A stretch of DNA of 64,000 bases from Lactarius indigo (Eukaryota; Basidiomycota; Agaricomycetes; Russulales; Russulaceae): contig JAFKAC010000004.1 in NCBI GenBank assembly GCA_025766275.1, forward strand, positions 2,480,001-2,544,000, given 5' to 3'. The first letter of the stretch is position 1, and each line of letters opens with the position of its first letter. The position numbers and the translations under genes are program-made. Below, in pieces: positions 30,544 through 42,564 of this stretch. The notes under the pieces are model-generated. The model saw only the letters and a program-made list of their open reading frames with translations, was not told the DNA's origin and did no database searches.

Positions 30544-31509
30544 ATGGCAGCACCTGCTCCCGCAAAGATCCTCGGAGCAGCACCTGAACCCTTCGATGGA
30601 AAGCCTGATAAAGCAGAAGCTTTCTGGAATAATTTGGCAAATTATTTCCACCTGAACAGTTCCATCTTTGACACTGATGATAAGAAGATTTCCACGGCCC
30701 TTACCTATTTTAAGGTGGGCACCTCTGCGGGCGAGTGGGCCCAGGATAGGCAAAAGAAAGCCTTAAACCCGACTGGCGGAGCCGCCGTTACCTTTGGAAC
30801 GTGGGCAACGTTCAAATCCGACTTTAACAAACACTTCGTTCCCACCCATACGGCTATGGAAGCCACAAACAAGATGTACACCCTGAAGATGGGCACTCGT
30901 CCGTTCAACAAGTGGTTCCAAGAGTGGTCCACTCATGCCCAACGAAGTGGCGCAAACAAGCAAACAAAGATGTATGCTTTCCGACAAGCAATTCCGACCG
31001 CCTTAAACATGAAGTTGCTTGGCATATCCCCCTTGCCCACTACCTTCGATGACCTCGTAGAGAAAGCGAGGGAGTTTGACCATGTCTATCGAGTTTACAT
31101 GGGTCATGCTATCAACCAGTACAACAAATCCCAGAAATCTGCTTCAGGCCGAGTGGTCCTGATGGAAGACAACAGCATTAACGTCAATGCTTCTTCATCC
31201 CGTCCAAGTAAATCCCATGGAAGGCTCACAAAGGAAGAGCGTGACCACTGCTTCAAGAACAAACTCTGTCTATACTGTGGCAAGCCAGGCCACATTCTCA
31301 AGGAATGCCTAGCAAAGACAACGGCAATGAAGGCCAAAAGAGGCCAATCCGACAACAACATTAGGGCACGAGGTGCCTTTGTTGATGAAGACGGTCAGGA
31401 GGAAGTACCTGCTGACCACCCTGCAAGTATAGGGGCGATGTATCGAGAGATACTACCTTACGACCCGGATGCGCATCCACGTTTGGTGCCTATTAACGAG
31501 GATTTTTAG
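30544..31509 (+). CDS. gag: Gag polyprotein (capsid and zinc knuckle)
   Basis: ATG at 30544 in ACCATGG context opens 321 codons to TAG 31507. Residues about 20-190 match retrotransposon Gag capsid (FDGKPDKAEAFWNNLANYF, then TFGTWATFKSDFNKHF, then FNKWFQEWSTHA). A CCHC zinc knuckle CLYCGKPGHILKEC stands near residue 245. A basic region precedes it and an acidic C-terminus follows. The role is particle assembly and RNA packaging. Unlike the three preceding frames it has about ten Met, and its frame is intact. Pol follows in the -1 frame, overlapping the stop at GATTTTTAGGC. Confidence 0.93.
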   Translation: MAAPAPAKILGAAPEPFDGKPDKAEAFWNNLANYFHLNSSIFDTDDKKISTALTYFKVGTSAGEWAQDRQKKALNPTGGAAVTFGTWATFKSDFNKHFVPTHTAMEATNKMYTLKMGTRPFNKWFQEWSTHAQRSGANKQTKMYAFRQAIPTALNMKLLGISPLPTTFDDLVEKAREFDHVYRVYMGHAINQYNKSQKSASGRVVLMEDNSINVNASSSRPSKSHGRLTKEERDHCFKNKLCLYCGKPGHILKECLAKTTAMKAKRGQSDNNIRARGAFVDEDGQEEVPADHPASIGAMYREILPYDPDAHPRLVPINEDF

Positions 31510-34500
31510 GCTCTTCCTTTGCAGCACTGTCGATTGGAAGTATTTGTGCCAGTAGCGTTGTACACAGCCTTTCCCTACTAGAGACGCTCGGAGCCGAGCC
31601 TGTACCTGTAGAGACGATTCGGAATAGGAGAGCTCCTTCAATCGTTCTCAAGGTGACACTAGTAGGAAAGAAGTCTGGCAGAGAAATCAGTGCCCATGCC
31701 CTGTTGGACAGCGGCGCGGAGGGCATCATCGTGGATGATGGGTTTGCGCATGCAAACGGGCTCACAATGAGAACACTAATCTGACCTTTACCAGTTAGAA
31801 ACGTGGATGGGTCACCCAATAAGATGGGTTCAGTCAAGTACACCACGATCCAGAGATTACGGATCAGAACAGCGGAAGACGCTTATCACGACGAAACGGT
31901 AGAGCTATACGCCACCACCCTTGGGGAGCACGATATAATCCTAGGAACGGATTGGCTCCGAGCACATAACCCGGAAATCGACTGGCATCAACCCAAGATA
32001 GCATTTACAAGATGCCCGAAAACCTGTACCCTGTCAACAACGAGTGTTGTTATTTCTTCCTGAGTCCCTCAAACAAGGAATACTACGATAAACATCCTAG
32101 AGCTAGGACCTGAAGACACAACAAGAATTTGCCTCCCAACTATCGAAGAGATAGAACCTGTTGAATGCGCGTTCACCCAAGAAGCCTACGAACCCTGGCT
32201 GTGGAGCCACAGCTTCCGCAAGTACAATCACCTTGCAATCCGAGCCAAAATCACTACAAGTACCAAGATAGCTGCAAAGACCGCACCTAAACCTTCCTCT
32301 GAGCACATCCCAAGTCATTTCCAATGATACACCCAAGTTTTTAGTGAGAATGCCTCTCACCGTTTACCAGAACACCAACCCTGGGATCATGCGATTGATC
32401 TAAAACCTGGAGCCACTATGAAGAACTGTGGCATCTATCGACTCACGCCTAAAGAGGCAGACGCACTCAAGGAGTACATTTCCGAGCACCTACGAAAAGG
32501 TTACATCCAACCATCCAAGTCTCCCATGGCCTCCCCTTTCTTCTTCGTAGACAAGAAGGATGGAAAACTCCGACCGGTACAAGACTACCGGGCTCTGAAT
32601 GACATTACGATCAAGAACGCGGCACCTCTACCCCTCATTCCTGAGTTAATCAACAAACTTCACAATGCGCGTTACTTTACCAAGTTAGATATTCGTTGGG
32701 GGTACAACAATATCTGTATCCGTGAAGGTGATGAGTACAAAGCAGCCTTCAAGACCTCCTTAGGTCTTTTCGAGCCGACCGTAATGACATTCAGTCTCTG
32801 CAACGCCCCAGCAACATTCCAAACGTTTATGAACCAAATTTTCGAGCCCCTGATCGATGGTGGACATGTAGTAGTCTACCTGGACGACATCCTGATCTTC
32901 ACGGAAGATATCTCCTCCCTCACAGCGTTGACACACGACGTGCTTCAACGGCTGGAACGCCACGACCTCTACCTGAAACCTGAGAAGTGCGTGTTTGCAC
33001 AAACCTCTGTTGAATACCTTGGCATCGTCATTTCCAATGGCCAAGTATCCATGGATCCCGCAAAGGTTGCTGGGATCACCGAGTGGCCTACCCCGCAAAC
33101 AGTCAAACAAGTTCAAGCTTTCCTAGGCTTCTGCAACTTCTACCGGTGATTTATCAAGGATTATTCTACCATCGCCCGACCATTCTTCGATCTAACCAAG
33201 AAAGACGTACCTTTTTCTTGGGGTACCGCGGCGGAAAGCGCTTTCTGCACCCTGATTAAATGCTTCACGGAAGCCCCTGTCCTGGCCCTTCCTGACCATT
33301 CCAAGCCCTTCCGACTCATCACCGACGCCAGTGACTTCGCTACGGGCGCAGTCCTTGAACAACCTGATGCTCTGCACCAATGGCACCCCATTGCTTTTCT
33401 ATCGAAATCTCTCCTTCCTGCTGAACGACATTACAAGATTTGCGATAAGGAACTTTTGGCCATTATTCATGCCCTTCATGCCTTCCAACACTACCTCAAG
33501 GGACGTAGTGATTCCACCGAAATCTGGTCTGACCATAACAACCTGGCCTACTTCATGACAAAGCAGAAACTTTCCTGTCGACAAGCGCGGTGGGCGCTTT
33601 TCCTGTCTCGTTTCCAGTTCATCATCATCCACAAGCCTGGTGTTCAGAACAAGTCTGATGCACTGTCCTGGTGTCCCAACCATAAAAAGGGGATAGCGGA
33701 TGAAGATGAAAAACGAGTACTCCTGGATACAAAATTTTTCTCAGTTAATGCAGTACGAAGAACTGCAGTCACCATCCACGGCGATAATACCCTTTGACAA
33801 CGCATCCGAGGCACGCACACTTATGACAAAGAAGTCAGTACAGCCCTAGAAACCCTCTTAAAGAATGGCCCCCATTCCTTAACCAAAGGGCTAGAAGAGT
33901 GGAACTTAGAAGATGGAGTCATCTTATTCCGAGGACAACTCTATGTACCCAAAGATGACAACTTACGAAGAGACATCGTAACTCAGTACCACGACCACAT
34001 TGCCACAGGACACCCAGGGCAATGGAAAACCTATGAACTACTTTCCCGAGACTTTTGGTGGCCAGGGATGTCAACGTTTGTCAAAGAATATGTCGACGGA
34101 TGCGCCACCTGCCAATCCACGAAAATCAAACCACGAACCCAAGTACCTCTGCAACCCAACGCTATTCCTGAAGAAATCTGGGGAACCATTACAATGGATT
34201 TTATCACCGACCTCCCCTCTTCCCACAACTACGACTCGTTGTTCATAGTTGTTGATCGACTCAGCAAAGCAGTAGTCATTTCCCTGTGTAACAAGACCAT
34301 CACAGCAGACGAAACTGCTCGACTCTACCTGGAAAACGTCTGGAGACGTACCGGCCTACCCCGACAAGTTATTTCCGACAGAGGCCCTCAGTTTGCATCA
34401 AAAGTAATGCAAGAAGTCTGGAACAAATTAGGAGTTAAATCCACCCTATCCACGGCTTTCCACCCGCAAACAGATGGAGAAACCGAACGCCTAAATCAAG

Positions 34501-35276
34501 AACTTGAACAGTACCTCCATGTCTTCTGTAACTTCCAACAAGACAATTGGGTAGACCTAATCCCGTTCATGGAATTCGCGCACAACGCATGTCAGCACAG
34601 TGCAACTCACAAATCACCCTTTGAAGTGTGGTATGGGTACAATCCGGAGTTCATTCCCCCCATCCACTTCAATAGCAAGATACCTGCAGCCGAAGAAAGA
34701 CTAGACGCGTTGAACCGAATCCGCTCTGAAGTCACTGCAGCCCTCAAGGTTGCTGCAGAAGTAATGAGAAATTCCAAGTCAACCACGATCTCTCACAAGT
34801 TCAATGAAGGCGATCTAGTCTGGCTGGAAGGGACTAATATCCACACTACCCACCCTAAGGCTAAACTCGCCCCACGATGCCATGGTCCTTTTAAAGTCCT
34901 ATCTTCCTGGGGAGTTAACTGCAAACTCCAACTCCCAAAGGCGTGGCGAATTCACCCAGTCTTCCATAACTCCTTGATCTCCCCATACAAAGAAAACACC
35001 ACGCATGGCCCCAACTTCACCCGACCACCCCCTGAAATTGTCCAAGGGGAAGACGAACATTATGAAGTCAAAAGGGTCCTGCAGTCAAAGATATCGCCCA
35101 ACAAGAAAGGCGTACTTTACTTGATCAAATGGAAGGGGTATCCCGACTCCAAGAATTCCTGGCTCCCTGCCTCCCAAATGTCCCATGCCCTAGAATTGGT
35201 CCAACATTTCCACAAGGACAACCCCTCCGCCCCTCGACCAAAGAACATTAGTGCTTGTGGAATAGCACAATGCTAA
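31503..35276 (+). pseudogene. pol: Pol polyprotein: protease, RT, RNase H, integrase, chromodomain (five in-frame TGA)
   Basis: One frame (-1 to gag) runs from 31503 to TAA 35274. Protease: LLDSGAEG near 31710. RT: FFFVDKKDGKLRPVQDYR, then the intact VVYLDDILIF active site near 32875. RNase H: LITDASDFATGAVL, then CDKELLAIIHAL. Integrase: HHCC-type finger (HDHIATGHPGQW...CATCQSTK), then DFITDLP, SDRGPQFASK and DGETERLNQELEQ for the D,D,E triad. A chromodomain ends the protein (YEVKRVLQSK, YLIKWKGYPDSKNSWLP), typically directing insertion to modified chromatin. TGA codons at 31782, 32061, 32325, 33147 and 33795 interrupt it, each one C-to-T change from CGA. Apart from these, all catalytic motifs remain. 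Confidence 0.93.
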
Positions 35277-35287
35277 AAAGGGGATAC

Positions 35288-35962
35288 TGTCATGAACCTA
35301 TAACCTGGTCGTGACTCAAGGGCGCTTAGGACCGGTCCGCGTCAGCCCGGTCTTATGTAATCACCTTCCTAAAGGGGAATTCCGAATCGGAGTTTGAAAT
35401 CTGTTCTCAAACAATCACATGATCGGTCACATCTCACAAGCCACGTGTTGTGTACACGTGTACTTATCAACGGTTGATTGTTGATCAATCAACGAAGATA
35501 ATCAACCAAGTCACCACCCCTTGGGGATTCCCGCATTGACTGTGGAATCACGCCATCCTGATGCAAGATTGCGCCATCGACTGCGGCGCAGTCATTCCAT
35601 GTTTAAAACATCTTCTGATTGGACTCTATTGTTAGATGTCTCTAGAATGTTCCCTTGCGCAGTACTGCGCAGCACCCATGGACAGGCCCTAAGCCTGCCC
35701 TAAACCTATGCACAGACCACCCCCTGTAGTATATAAGCTGGTGCAATTCTATGGACAGTCCCTCAGACTGTCCACTTGTGACATCCTCCCTCTTGCCTCA
35801 CAGCTCCTTCAAGTGCCCCGCTCCTGCGCGCCACTACTCCTCTACTGAGCCAAGAGCGCATCTTGTGTTCTTCTGTCATCGAGCATCTCTTCTCCACACC
35901 CTCTCAGCCCCCAGTCTCTGCCTACGTCGTGACCCCCTGTCGAGTGACAGTGAGTCATCACA
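35288..35962 (+). repeat. Gypsy 3' LTR (675 bp)
   Basis: TGTCATG...CATCACA, the same length as the left LTR. It carries the same TATA box, hairpin and GTGAGT donor (35950-35955). The differences from the left copy are listed in the findings. Confidence 0.96.
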
Positions 35963-36441
35963 ATCGCCTTGTTCTTGAAAAGCCCTGCACCCATCATTAA
36001 CAGATCAACGTCAATCAACTGGTGAAGGGGAGGGAACCCAAGAAACTCACGTGAGCCCTTGGGCACGACCAATGCATTGTCACATGTCACATGTCACTTG
36101 GGATCAGCCTATCAGCTCTCCATCACTTCTCCATCGCTTCCCAAAATCCAGCCCCAGTCAACACCCACTGCAATACTTTGCTCGGGTCTGCCTCGGCATA
36201 TCTGGAGACCCTGTCTCTCTGTAGCTTGCCTTTCTTGGTAATGAATCTCGCGGCGTATCTTCAAAGAGAGGAGCACTTTATTGTCTGAGGGTCACAGGGG
36301 TGCAGAAACGACTTACCTCCGCTCGTTAACAGTGAAGGTGATATTAATCTCGGGCTGCACATTAAGATCAGCCAAAGGACCTGGATCAAGCATTTTCAGC
36401 CATTCAGCATCATAAAAATTCCAGGGTAGTCCTGTGATCAG
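35963..36441. other. Gap right of the Gypsy element
   Basis: No gene, repeat end or target duplication is recognised. Two copies of TGTCACATG adjoin at about 36076-36094. Confidence 0.4.
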
Positions 36442-39400
36442 TCACCCAATATGTGTTTTATTGGAGGGATAGCGCTCTCTAGCCTGGTTTCCAGGCATTG
36501 GGGTACCGTCATTGTTGAATCTGGTTCCGATGTATACCAGATCCATTGTTCTTAACCATTTTGTTACATCTGGTGATCTCCATTGGGGTTTTGTGATTTT
36601 GTACCGCCTGCGCTGGGGTGCGGTCTGAGAGACACGACTGCTTCTATTTTCGCCCTCGATTTGGTCGCTCTCATCTTCACTGGTGGGATTGTGATTGCTT
36701 TCATCTTCACTCATCCCACCACTAGATAAGAGATGGAGAGCTGAAGCAAAACACTGCATTGTCACATGTGATTGAATTGCATTGAGGCGACTTTGAAATA
36801 GCTAGTAATTGAATTAGTGTAGTTGTTGCGCAAAGGCTCGGGTCCTTACTGTGAGGGCACATCGTCTACGCCTTTGGCGCTTTGTGGGTGCAGAACTCCA
36901 GCAGGACTTGCGACGCATTGACTCCAATTCATCCTCAGTGTCTGGTGCATCTTCTTCTGAGGTTAGTAAAAATTTACGGTATTTATTATAAATGCGCTTG
37001 AGGCATTCCAGGAATTCCTCATTCACCATAGCGGGTTCTTCATTCAGTCCATCAGAGGCGAGATAGACCTCGGTAAAAACTTGGGCCGCTTGCTGATTCC
37101 ACACGCTCTTTCGGAGTGGTCGCATAGAGAAGTCTAACCTAAAGTTATCAATTGTTGGCCCATCTGTGAGAATCCTTGATGCCTTGTAGCGTTTCAGCTC
37201 ATCGTCAGTTGGTGGTGTTGGCCAATTATCACTTGCACCTCCATGGAACAATTCTCGAATGACATGATGACACTTGTTCTGACTTTGGTGAGTGTGAAAG
37301 GTCGCCAGAGCATAGCGAGCAAGAACTTACATGGAATTCATTTATTGAAACTGACTTAGGAACAGGAACCCGGACTGGGGGACGAAAAGTCCCCGGGGCA
37401 CCAATTTGTTTTGCACAAAATGGAAGTTGTCCAGGCGCGGCGGCTGGTGGGCTTGTTGGAGGACACGTGTCAGCAGTAGGCGCTGCATCACACCCTATTA
37501 TTGATCCAACTGTTCGACTGAGTTCAGTCAGCTGAGAGGCAATACGGGCAGTAGTTTCTTCTGATGCGTGAGAATGGTCGAGTAGCTGTTCAAGTAAAAT
37601 GGTGTGATCTGTTTGTGGTGGATCGGGCGCAAAACCAGGTTGTTGTACATCATGGTAGCCATCAATGCTCATCTACATTCCAAGGATGCACATAGTCAGT
37701 TTCTGAGTGAAGGAAGTAATTGAGACAACATACTCTTGTACCGCTGTACCGTCCTCTGGTAGAGCTGGCATCATTCGACATGTATGGCCCCGTTGCCTTT
37801 TGTGAAGGGCTCTGAAAATGAACCAATTAGAACATATTCTTTCCTGTACATATTATGTAGATGACGCACCTTGGGAGACTCTGAGGGTGACCCTGCTTGG
37901 GTTGGTATCGATCTCGATTCTACCCCAGCCTCTACCTCGGCCTGGAAGGCAGTCAACCGCGTTTCCTGAGCCTCAGCGTTAGACGTGGCTTCCATTTGCA
38001 TACGCCTCTGGGCAATGACAAGTCCATCCCTCAGATCCATTGCTCTTCTCTGCTCTTTCTCACATTCACAAACCTTGATTGTCAGGATTCAGTATGGGAC
38101 AAGCATCGTGCAATTGCCAATCCATACCTTCGCTTGTTGAACTTCCGACTCCTTTGCCTTCTGTCGGTGTCACCTCTCCTCTGCCACATCTTGCACGGAT
38201 GGTCTCTGTCCACTCCTAGCCTGAATGTCCTTCTCGGAATGGTAGGGATCCTCGTCTGATGGCCACAGGAACGAAGCTGATTCTAAAGGAATGTCCTCTC
38301 GTGCAAGGCCTTCAAATGGGTTGGCAGCTGCAGAGAAACCTGGGTCTGCAGGCGCTGTGATCGTACAGTGCACTGTAGATAATTCACGTACTTCTTGTGT
38401 CTGTATCATCGGTAAAGGAAGATGCAGTCCAGGTGGTGCCAGGGTGGCAGACAAGTTGCTGGTGACGTGAGAAGGCGACGACTGCACAAGAGGCCACTCG
38501 CCATCAAACTATATACCATGAAGGAAATACAGTGACATACCATGTCCCGTGCCTTTCCTTTATCTTTCCCTGGTGCGACTGAAAGCACCCTGTGAGTCTC
38601 GCCCTCTGTTGTTTGACGCTGTCACCGCCAAGACAAGACGTAAGTGTACAGCACGCCCCATCATTAGCCACACAGACGTACCAACATCTGAAAAGCGATG
38701 CCCCCAGCTTTCTTCTGTGCGCTAGGGATAGTCCCATATTTCGGCTTAGTGGGCCATTATAAGCCATCTCATTCGTTTCGGAGAACAATTAAGTGCCAAC
38801 GCACCCACGCCTCTTCAGGAAAGCATTCCACCTGCCGCATTGCTTCAGTGTGTGAGGATATGCGCTGTTTGAGGCGCTGTCTCCCTTCATTTATCTCAGC
38901 AAGCGCCACTTTTGCGGCTTCTCTGGCAATGCGATCTTCCTCATCTTGATTGTCCTGCATGTGCTGTTGAGCAGCGGCCATTGCCTAATGAAGAAGTGAG
39001 AACTGCGCAAATAGCCAATGGACGGTACAAACATCACTATCAAACCTTTTCATTGCCTTGTCCATGAAATTGTCTATGTCCTTCCAAATTTTTTCCGAGA
39101 GCAACTCTGGTGTATCCCTCCATTCAGGTGTGTCCTGTACAAAGGTCAGAAGTCCCATTCGATCCAGAAAAATGACATACTCACAGACAAATCACAATAA
39201 TTGGTCTCAAATATTTGGTTCCGTTGTTGTTGCGAAAACTCCTCCTTCATCTTCCAGGCTGCGGCCTGATGTTGTGAAAAATGATGGTCACGCTGTTTGG
39301 CCTAGAGAACACTATATGGGGGCATATCTCACAAAAAATGAGGACATACATCATTCCGTTCTCGTTCCCTGGCTTCTTGAACTTGAGAAGAAACCCACGC

Positions 39401-40904
39401 CTGAAGTTTGGGAGACAATTTCAAGATTTCAGCAAGTTCCAGATGAGACTGGGAAATGGGTTTGTCCGAGCCCACGCCGGTGACGCCACCCTGTTCATCC
39501 TGTCCCTCCATGTCTGCATCCTCACAATCTGGCTCCTCGGAGTGCAGGCCCAGAGAACTGGAACCTTCTTTGGGCTGATCACCGGGACTGCTGGATCTTG
39601 TAGCTATGTGTTCCTGTCCTTGAGAGGTAACACTAGTGTCACAGTGCATCGATCTTGCTGGTGCTTCTCCTGGTCTCGGCAACTGTCCGTCATTGACTTC
39701 ACCCCCCCCAAAGCAGCATGCGGTTGGGCTCATGGCACTCCAGAATTTTGTATGAAGGGTCCTGGAAACCTGGCTCAGATACACCTTTCCCACTAACGTT
39801 ATTGCTGCTGGGTTCGTGACTTGATTGCGCATCAGTGACCGACGTGTCACGTCTGGAACTGGTAGGGGCGTCAACCTGCTCATAGTGGCTCTGGCCCCCA
39901 CAGTCCAAGGCGTCCACTGAACCTGGTCCTTGCATGCTTCCTGCTTCGCTGCCCTTAGGTCCTACAAGCTCAGCGAATCCATTTTCCATACCGTCAACAT
40001 CTCCAGCATCTAGCACCATTGCTCCTGGCCCAGCCTCCTCCGTATCGAGATTTTGAGGTTCCTGAAGTCCCAGAAGGCTAGCGACCTGTTCTTCTTCATC
40101 TTGCTCGTCGCCAACCTCCTGTGGTTGGCCATGATTCTCGAGCTGAAGGACGTTTTGCCCCGGTATTTCCTGAGTAAGCAGACCACCGTTAGTGACTGGC
40201 ATAAATTCATTATTCACAGGCTCCAACGTCAACGCTGTCACGAGGTCTTGGTGGGCGTGCTGCTCAGTACTGTGATCTTGGGTATGTTGTCTGGGTTCCT
40301 GCCACGATCTTCCGCCCTGTTGGTTCATGTGGTGTGAGAGGGCTTGCTCAGAGATCCACCAAGTGTCCTTGTGGAGGCATTTCTCTATTTTGTATTCCTT
40401 GCGCTTGCAAAACCTTTGTTCACATTCTTGTCGCAGGTACTCTTGTCGTGTCTCTGGTGGTCGGGTCACTTCACGACCGAAATATGACCCTGCTGCCTTG
40501 GAAATTTATCACACACAGTTAGTGCCCAACAATACATCTCATGAAGAATGCTGAACGCTCACCTTATCCAGCACCTCCGTAGTCATGCCTGTTTGCTGGT
40601 TGAGCGTGAAAACACCGGACCCACTGCGATTAAGACGGTATGATGCACCATATTTTGTAAGAACTGCAGCCCGCTGTAGTTCATGGTTCCTTGCCTGGGC
40701 AGTGGCATTACCACAGCGCGGACACTTCTTGTGGTATGAAGATCCAGCTGCCTCTTCATGCTTACCTGGCAAACGTGCCCACTTACGTGTCAGCTGAGGG
40801 CCCTCGCCTGCGTTATTTTTCCCAGCATCATTTGGAATGGCCATGGATTCAAGTTCAGATGTCAGCACGCCACGGTTGACCTCATGTTCAGGAAGGGGAG
40901 ACAT
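36442..40904 (-). CDS. Multi-exon coiled-coil protein with N-terminal Cys motif and conserved C-terminal domain
   Basis: Clean splice sites join many minus-strand exons: 40904-40563 (ATG in ACCATGT context), 40496-39350, 39301-39185, 39134-39046, 38984 to about 38811. Less certain exons near 38487-38170, 38040-37873, 37672-37331 and 37251-36850 follow, then 36801-36442. The protein has CPRCGN plus a later Cys/His-rich region (a possible zinc finger), an acidic Gln-rich stretch, coiled coils (EDRIAREAAKVALAEINEGRQRLKQR) and a C-terminal part (DNFRLDFSMRPLRKSVWNQQAAQVF, RQRRRRCALTLFQSRL, SGGMSEDES, WRSPDVTKWLR). It resembles an agaricomycete-expanded family of unknown function. A run of eight C at 39702-39709 coincides with a frame change in the large exon: an indel or a sequencing error. 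Middle exons are provisional. Confidence 0.5.
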
Positions 40905-41514
40905 GGTCAAGGAATGAAAGTGGTGTGGGGAGGCGGTTGTACTGGATTCAGATCCTGGATTAAAGTTGGGTTGTGGTAAGGTGTAGGTGTTCTTCCAGAG
41001 AATGACAGGGCAGGGCAGGTAGGTGGTTTCTTGGTTGTCACTGGTCCTTTGAAGGCAATTGATTGACCGGTCCCCAGGTCCGAATCCTGGTCTGCATTGC
41101 CACCATACCCGCCACATACCCGCCACATGCATGCTGTTCATGCTGCTCCACCTAGAGCAGGGAGGTTCTAGATAAAAGGGTAGAGAAGTTTATTGAAGAG
41201 GATGCACGAGGCATACAAAGGTGTACATAGTGAAGCTAGTGAAGTGCTGTAGTATATAAATCCGTACCCCAAAATGCATGGAAATGGAACCGAAAAAAAA
41301 AGAAAAAACATGCTGTTCATTGGCACCGTTCATTGGCATCCCACATAACTCCGACTGACCGAAGTGGCGAGGTGCTAGGCTGACTCCTCCACACTTGGGC
41401 CTATCATAAGGCTTCCTGTGCTCAAGATTTGGCGTACTCATATTACAATATGTCAACATTGGATTTCTTGCATAGAATGTACCGGACAAATAAATGTCTT
41501 GTGTAACAGGTCTA
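40905..41514. other. Upstream region of the coiled-coil gene; no gene supported
   Basis: It probably holds the 5' region of the minus-strand gene starting at 40904, and the frame stays open upstream to 41141. A T-arm-like hairpin at 41074-41090 was rejected as a tRNA. A purine run GAAAAAAAAAGAAAA lies at about 41293-41307. Confidence 0.35.
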
Positions 41515-42564
41515 CTAGTGCACTGAGTGACGATCTAAATGTAGATACTTGAAACCCAATTTACAGGCTATATCATATACCCTAAGTGAAAGTTCCCTCT
41601 CCTGGGGCCAAAATTCTGGGCCGCTTGCTACAGCAATGTTCTGTGTTATGTCGTACCCAGGAAGGAGAACTGAGATCCAAGGGCAAGAAAGATAGAAAAA
41701 ACCCTGGAAGTTTTGGGTGCTCCGTACGTGTTCCACTAGATACCTACATGTTGTGTGAACCATGCCATTAGCCTGTTGAGGACAAAATATGATCACGGCG
41801 GTCATACCTGGCTCCAATAACATCCCTCCTCACCAGCTAACAGTAGCCACACTTGTAGAACATCACTTCTACGTGAAGCTGAGAAATACTTATTCAGAAA
41901 GAGGTCCCCTAATTCCAGGTCGGTCGATGAATGTAACATGGGGGGTTTCTCAATGGCACTGGAGTTGAGGACAATGTACCAGTGAGTGGTGATTCCAGTA
42001 CACTTGATACTCACACTGTGATGGAAAAGCGTTGATCCCTAATACGCATGGTCAACTTGGACTTGAAACTCATCACAAAGTCGTAAACTCGCCTTGTCGC
42101 TAACAACTGAACTTGAACCTTTTGATGCTGAGAAAGACACCTTGGGTCGGTCAAGAAGGGAGATGGCTGCCATGTCAACGGCTCGGTTTTGCACACTATT
42201 TCCAGGCTCTTCCTACGCAGGTGTGATTGTAAGGAAAGTTTTCTTGCAATCACCAATACCCACCTTTGTGTTGGTCTCTTGTGTTTCAGTGATCTTCGGA
42301 ATTTTTTTGTTAACTGGCACGTCTACCAGTCCTTTGAAGGTGAAGATGTCTCTTATATGTATTAACAGACCCACCTTTCTTGACCGCAACACTTCTCAGA
42401 TCGACCACAGTAGGAGTGCGCTGTGAACCCCTGGTAGTAGGTGGCATGGGCAACTTATCCTCCCTTGTGTGTTTTGCCTGTACGGGAGTAAATGGAGGTT
42501 GGGAGGGGTTGGTATCCCCCAAATCAACATAGGTCGTTACTTCAGGTTGTATGGGAGTAGTCAT
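41515..42564 (-). CDS. Multi-exon hypothetical protein
   Basis: ATG candidate at 42564 (MTTPIQPEVTTYVDLGD), then a Pro/Thr/Lys-rich N-terminal exon with PMPPTTRGSQRTP. The central part (VYDFVMSFKSKLTMRIRDQRFSI) lies in 42256-42011. IVLNSSAIEKPPMLHSSTDLELGD continues to an exon end at 41808. A 35-nt intron (41773-41807, GTATGA...CAACAG) leads to the last exon 41772-41515 (ANGMVHTTCRYLVEHVRS, LSCPWISVLLPGYD, FKYLHLDRHSVH). The joins between 42400 and 42000 are ambiguous, because two frames are open there. No known domain is seen; it has the look of a globular C-terminus behind a disordered N-terminus. Probably a real gene, judged by codon continuity across the last intron. Confidence 0.45.

Larger units (their letters stand above)
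26107..35962 (+). mobile_element. Ty3/Gypsy chromovirus, near full length, with long 5' ORF region
   Basis: It is bounded by two 675-bp LTRs in direct orientation. Between them come a primer-binding site, three almost Met-free frames (26808-30219), gag (30544-31509), and pol in the -1 frame (protease, RT, RNase H, integrase, chromodomain) ending at 35276. The structure is complete, but pol carries five in-frame TGA codons, so this copy is not autonomous. The 5-bp flanks (GGTGT on the left, ATCGC on the right) do not match, so one end may derive from recombination. The total length is unusual because about 3.7 kb lies between LTR and gag. Confidence 0.95.

Noticed and set aside
41074..41090. 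T-arm-like hairpin CCAGG-TCCGAAT-CCTGG, possible tRNA or SINE
   Set aside because: No matching acceptor, D-arm or anticodon arm upstream, and the loop lacks the usual TTC start. It lies just upstream of a protein-coding start.
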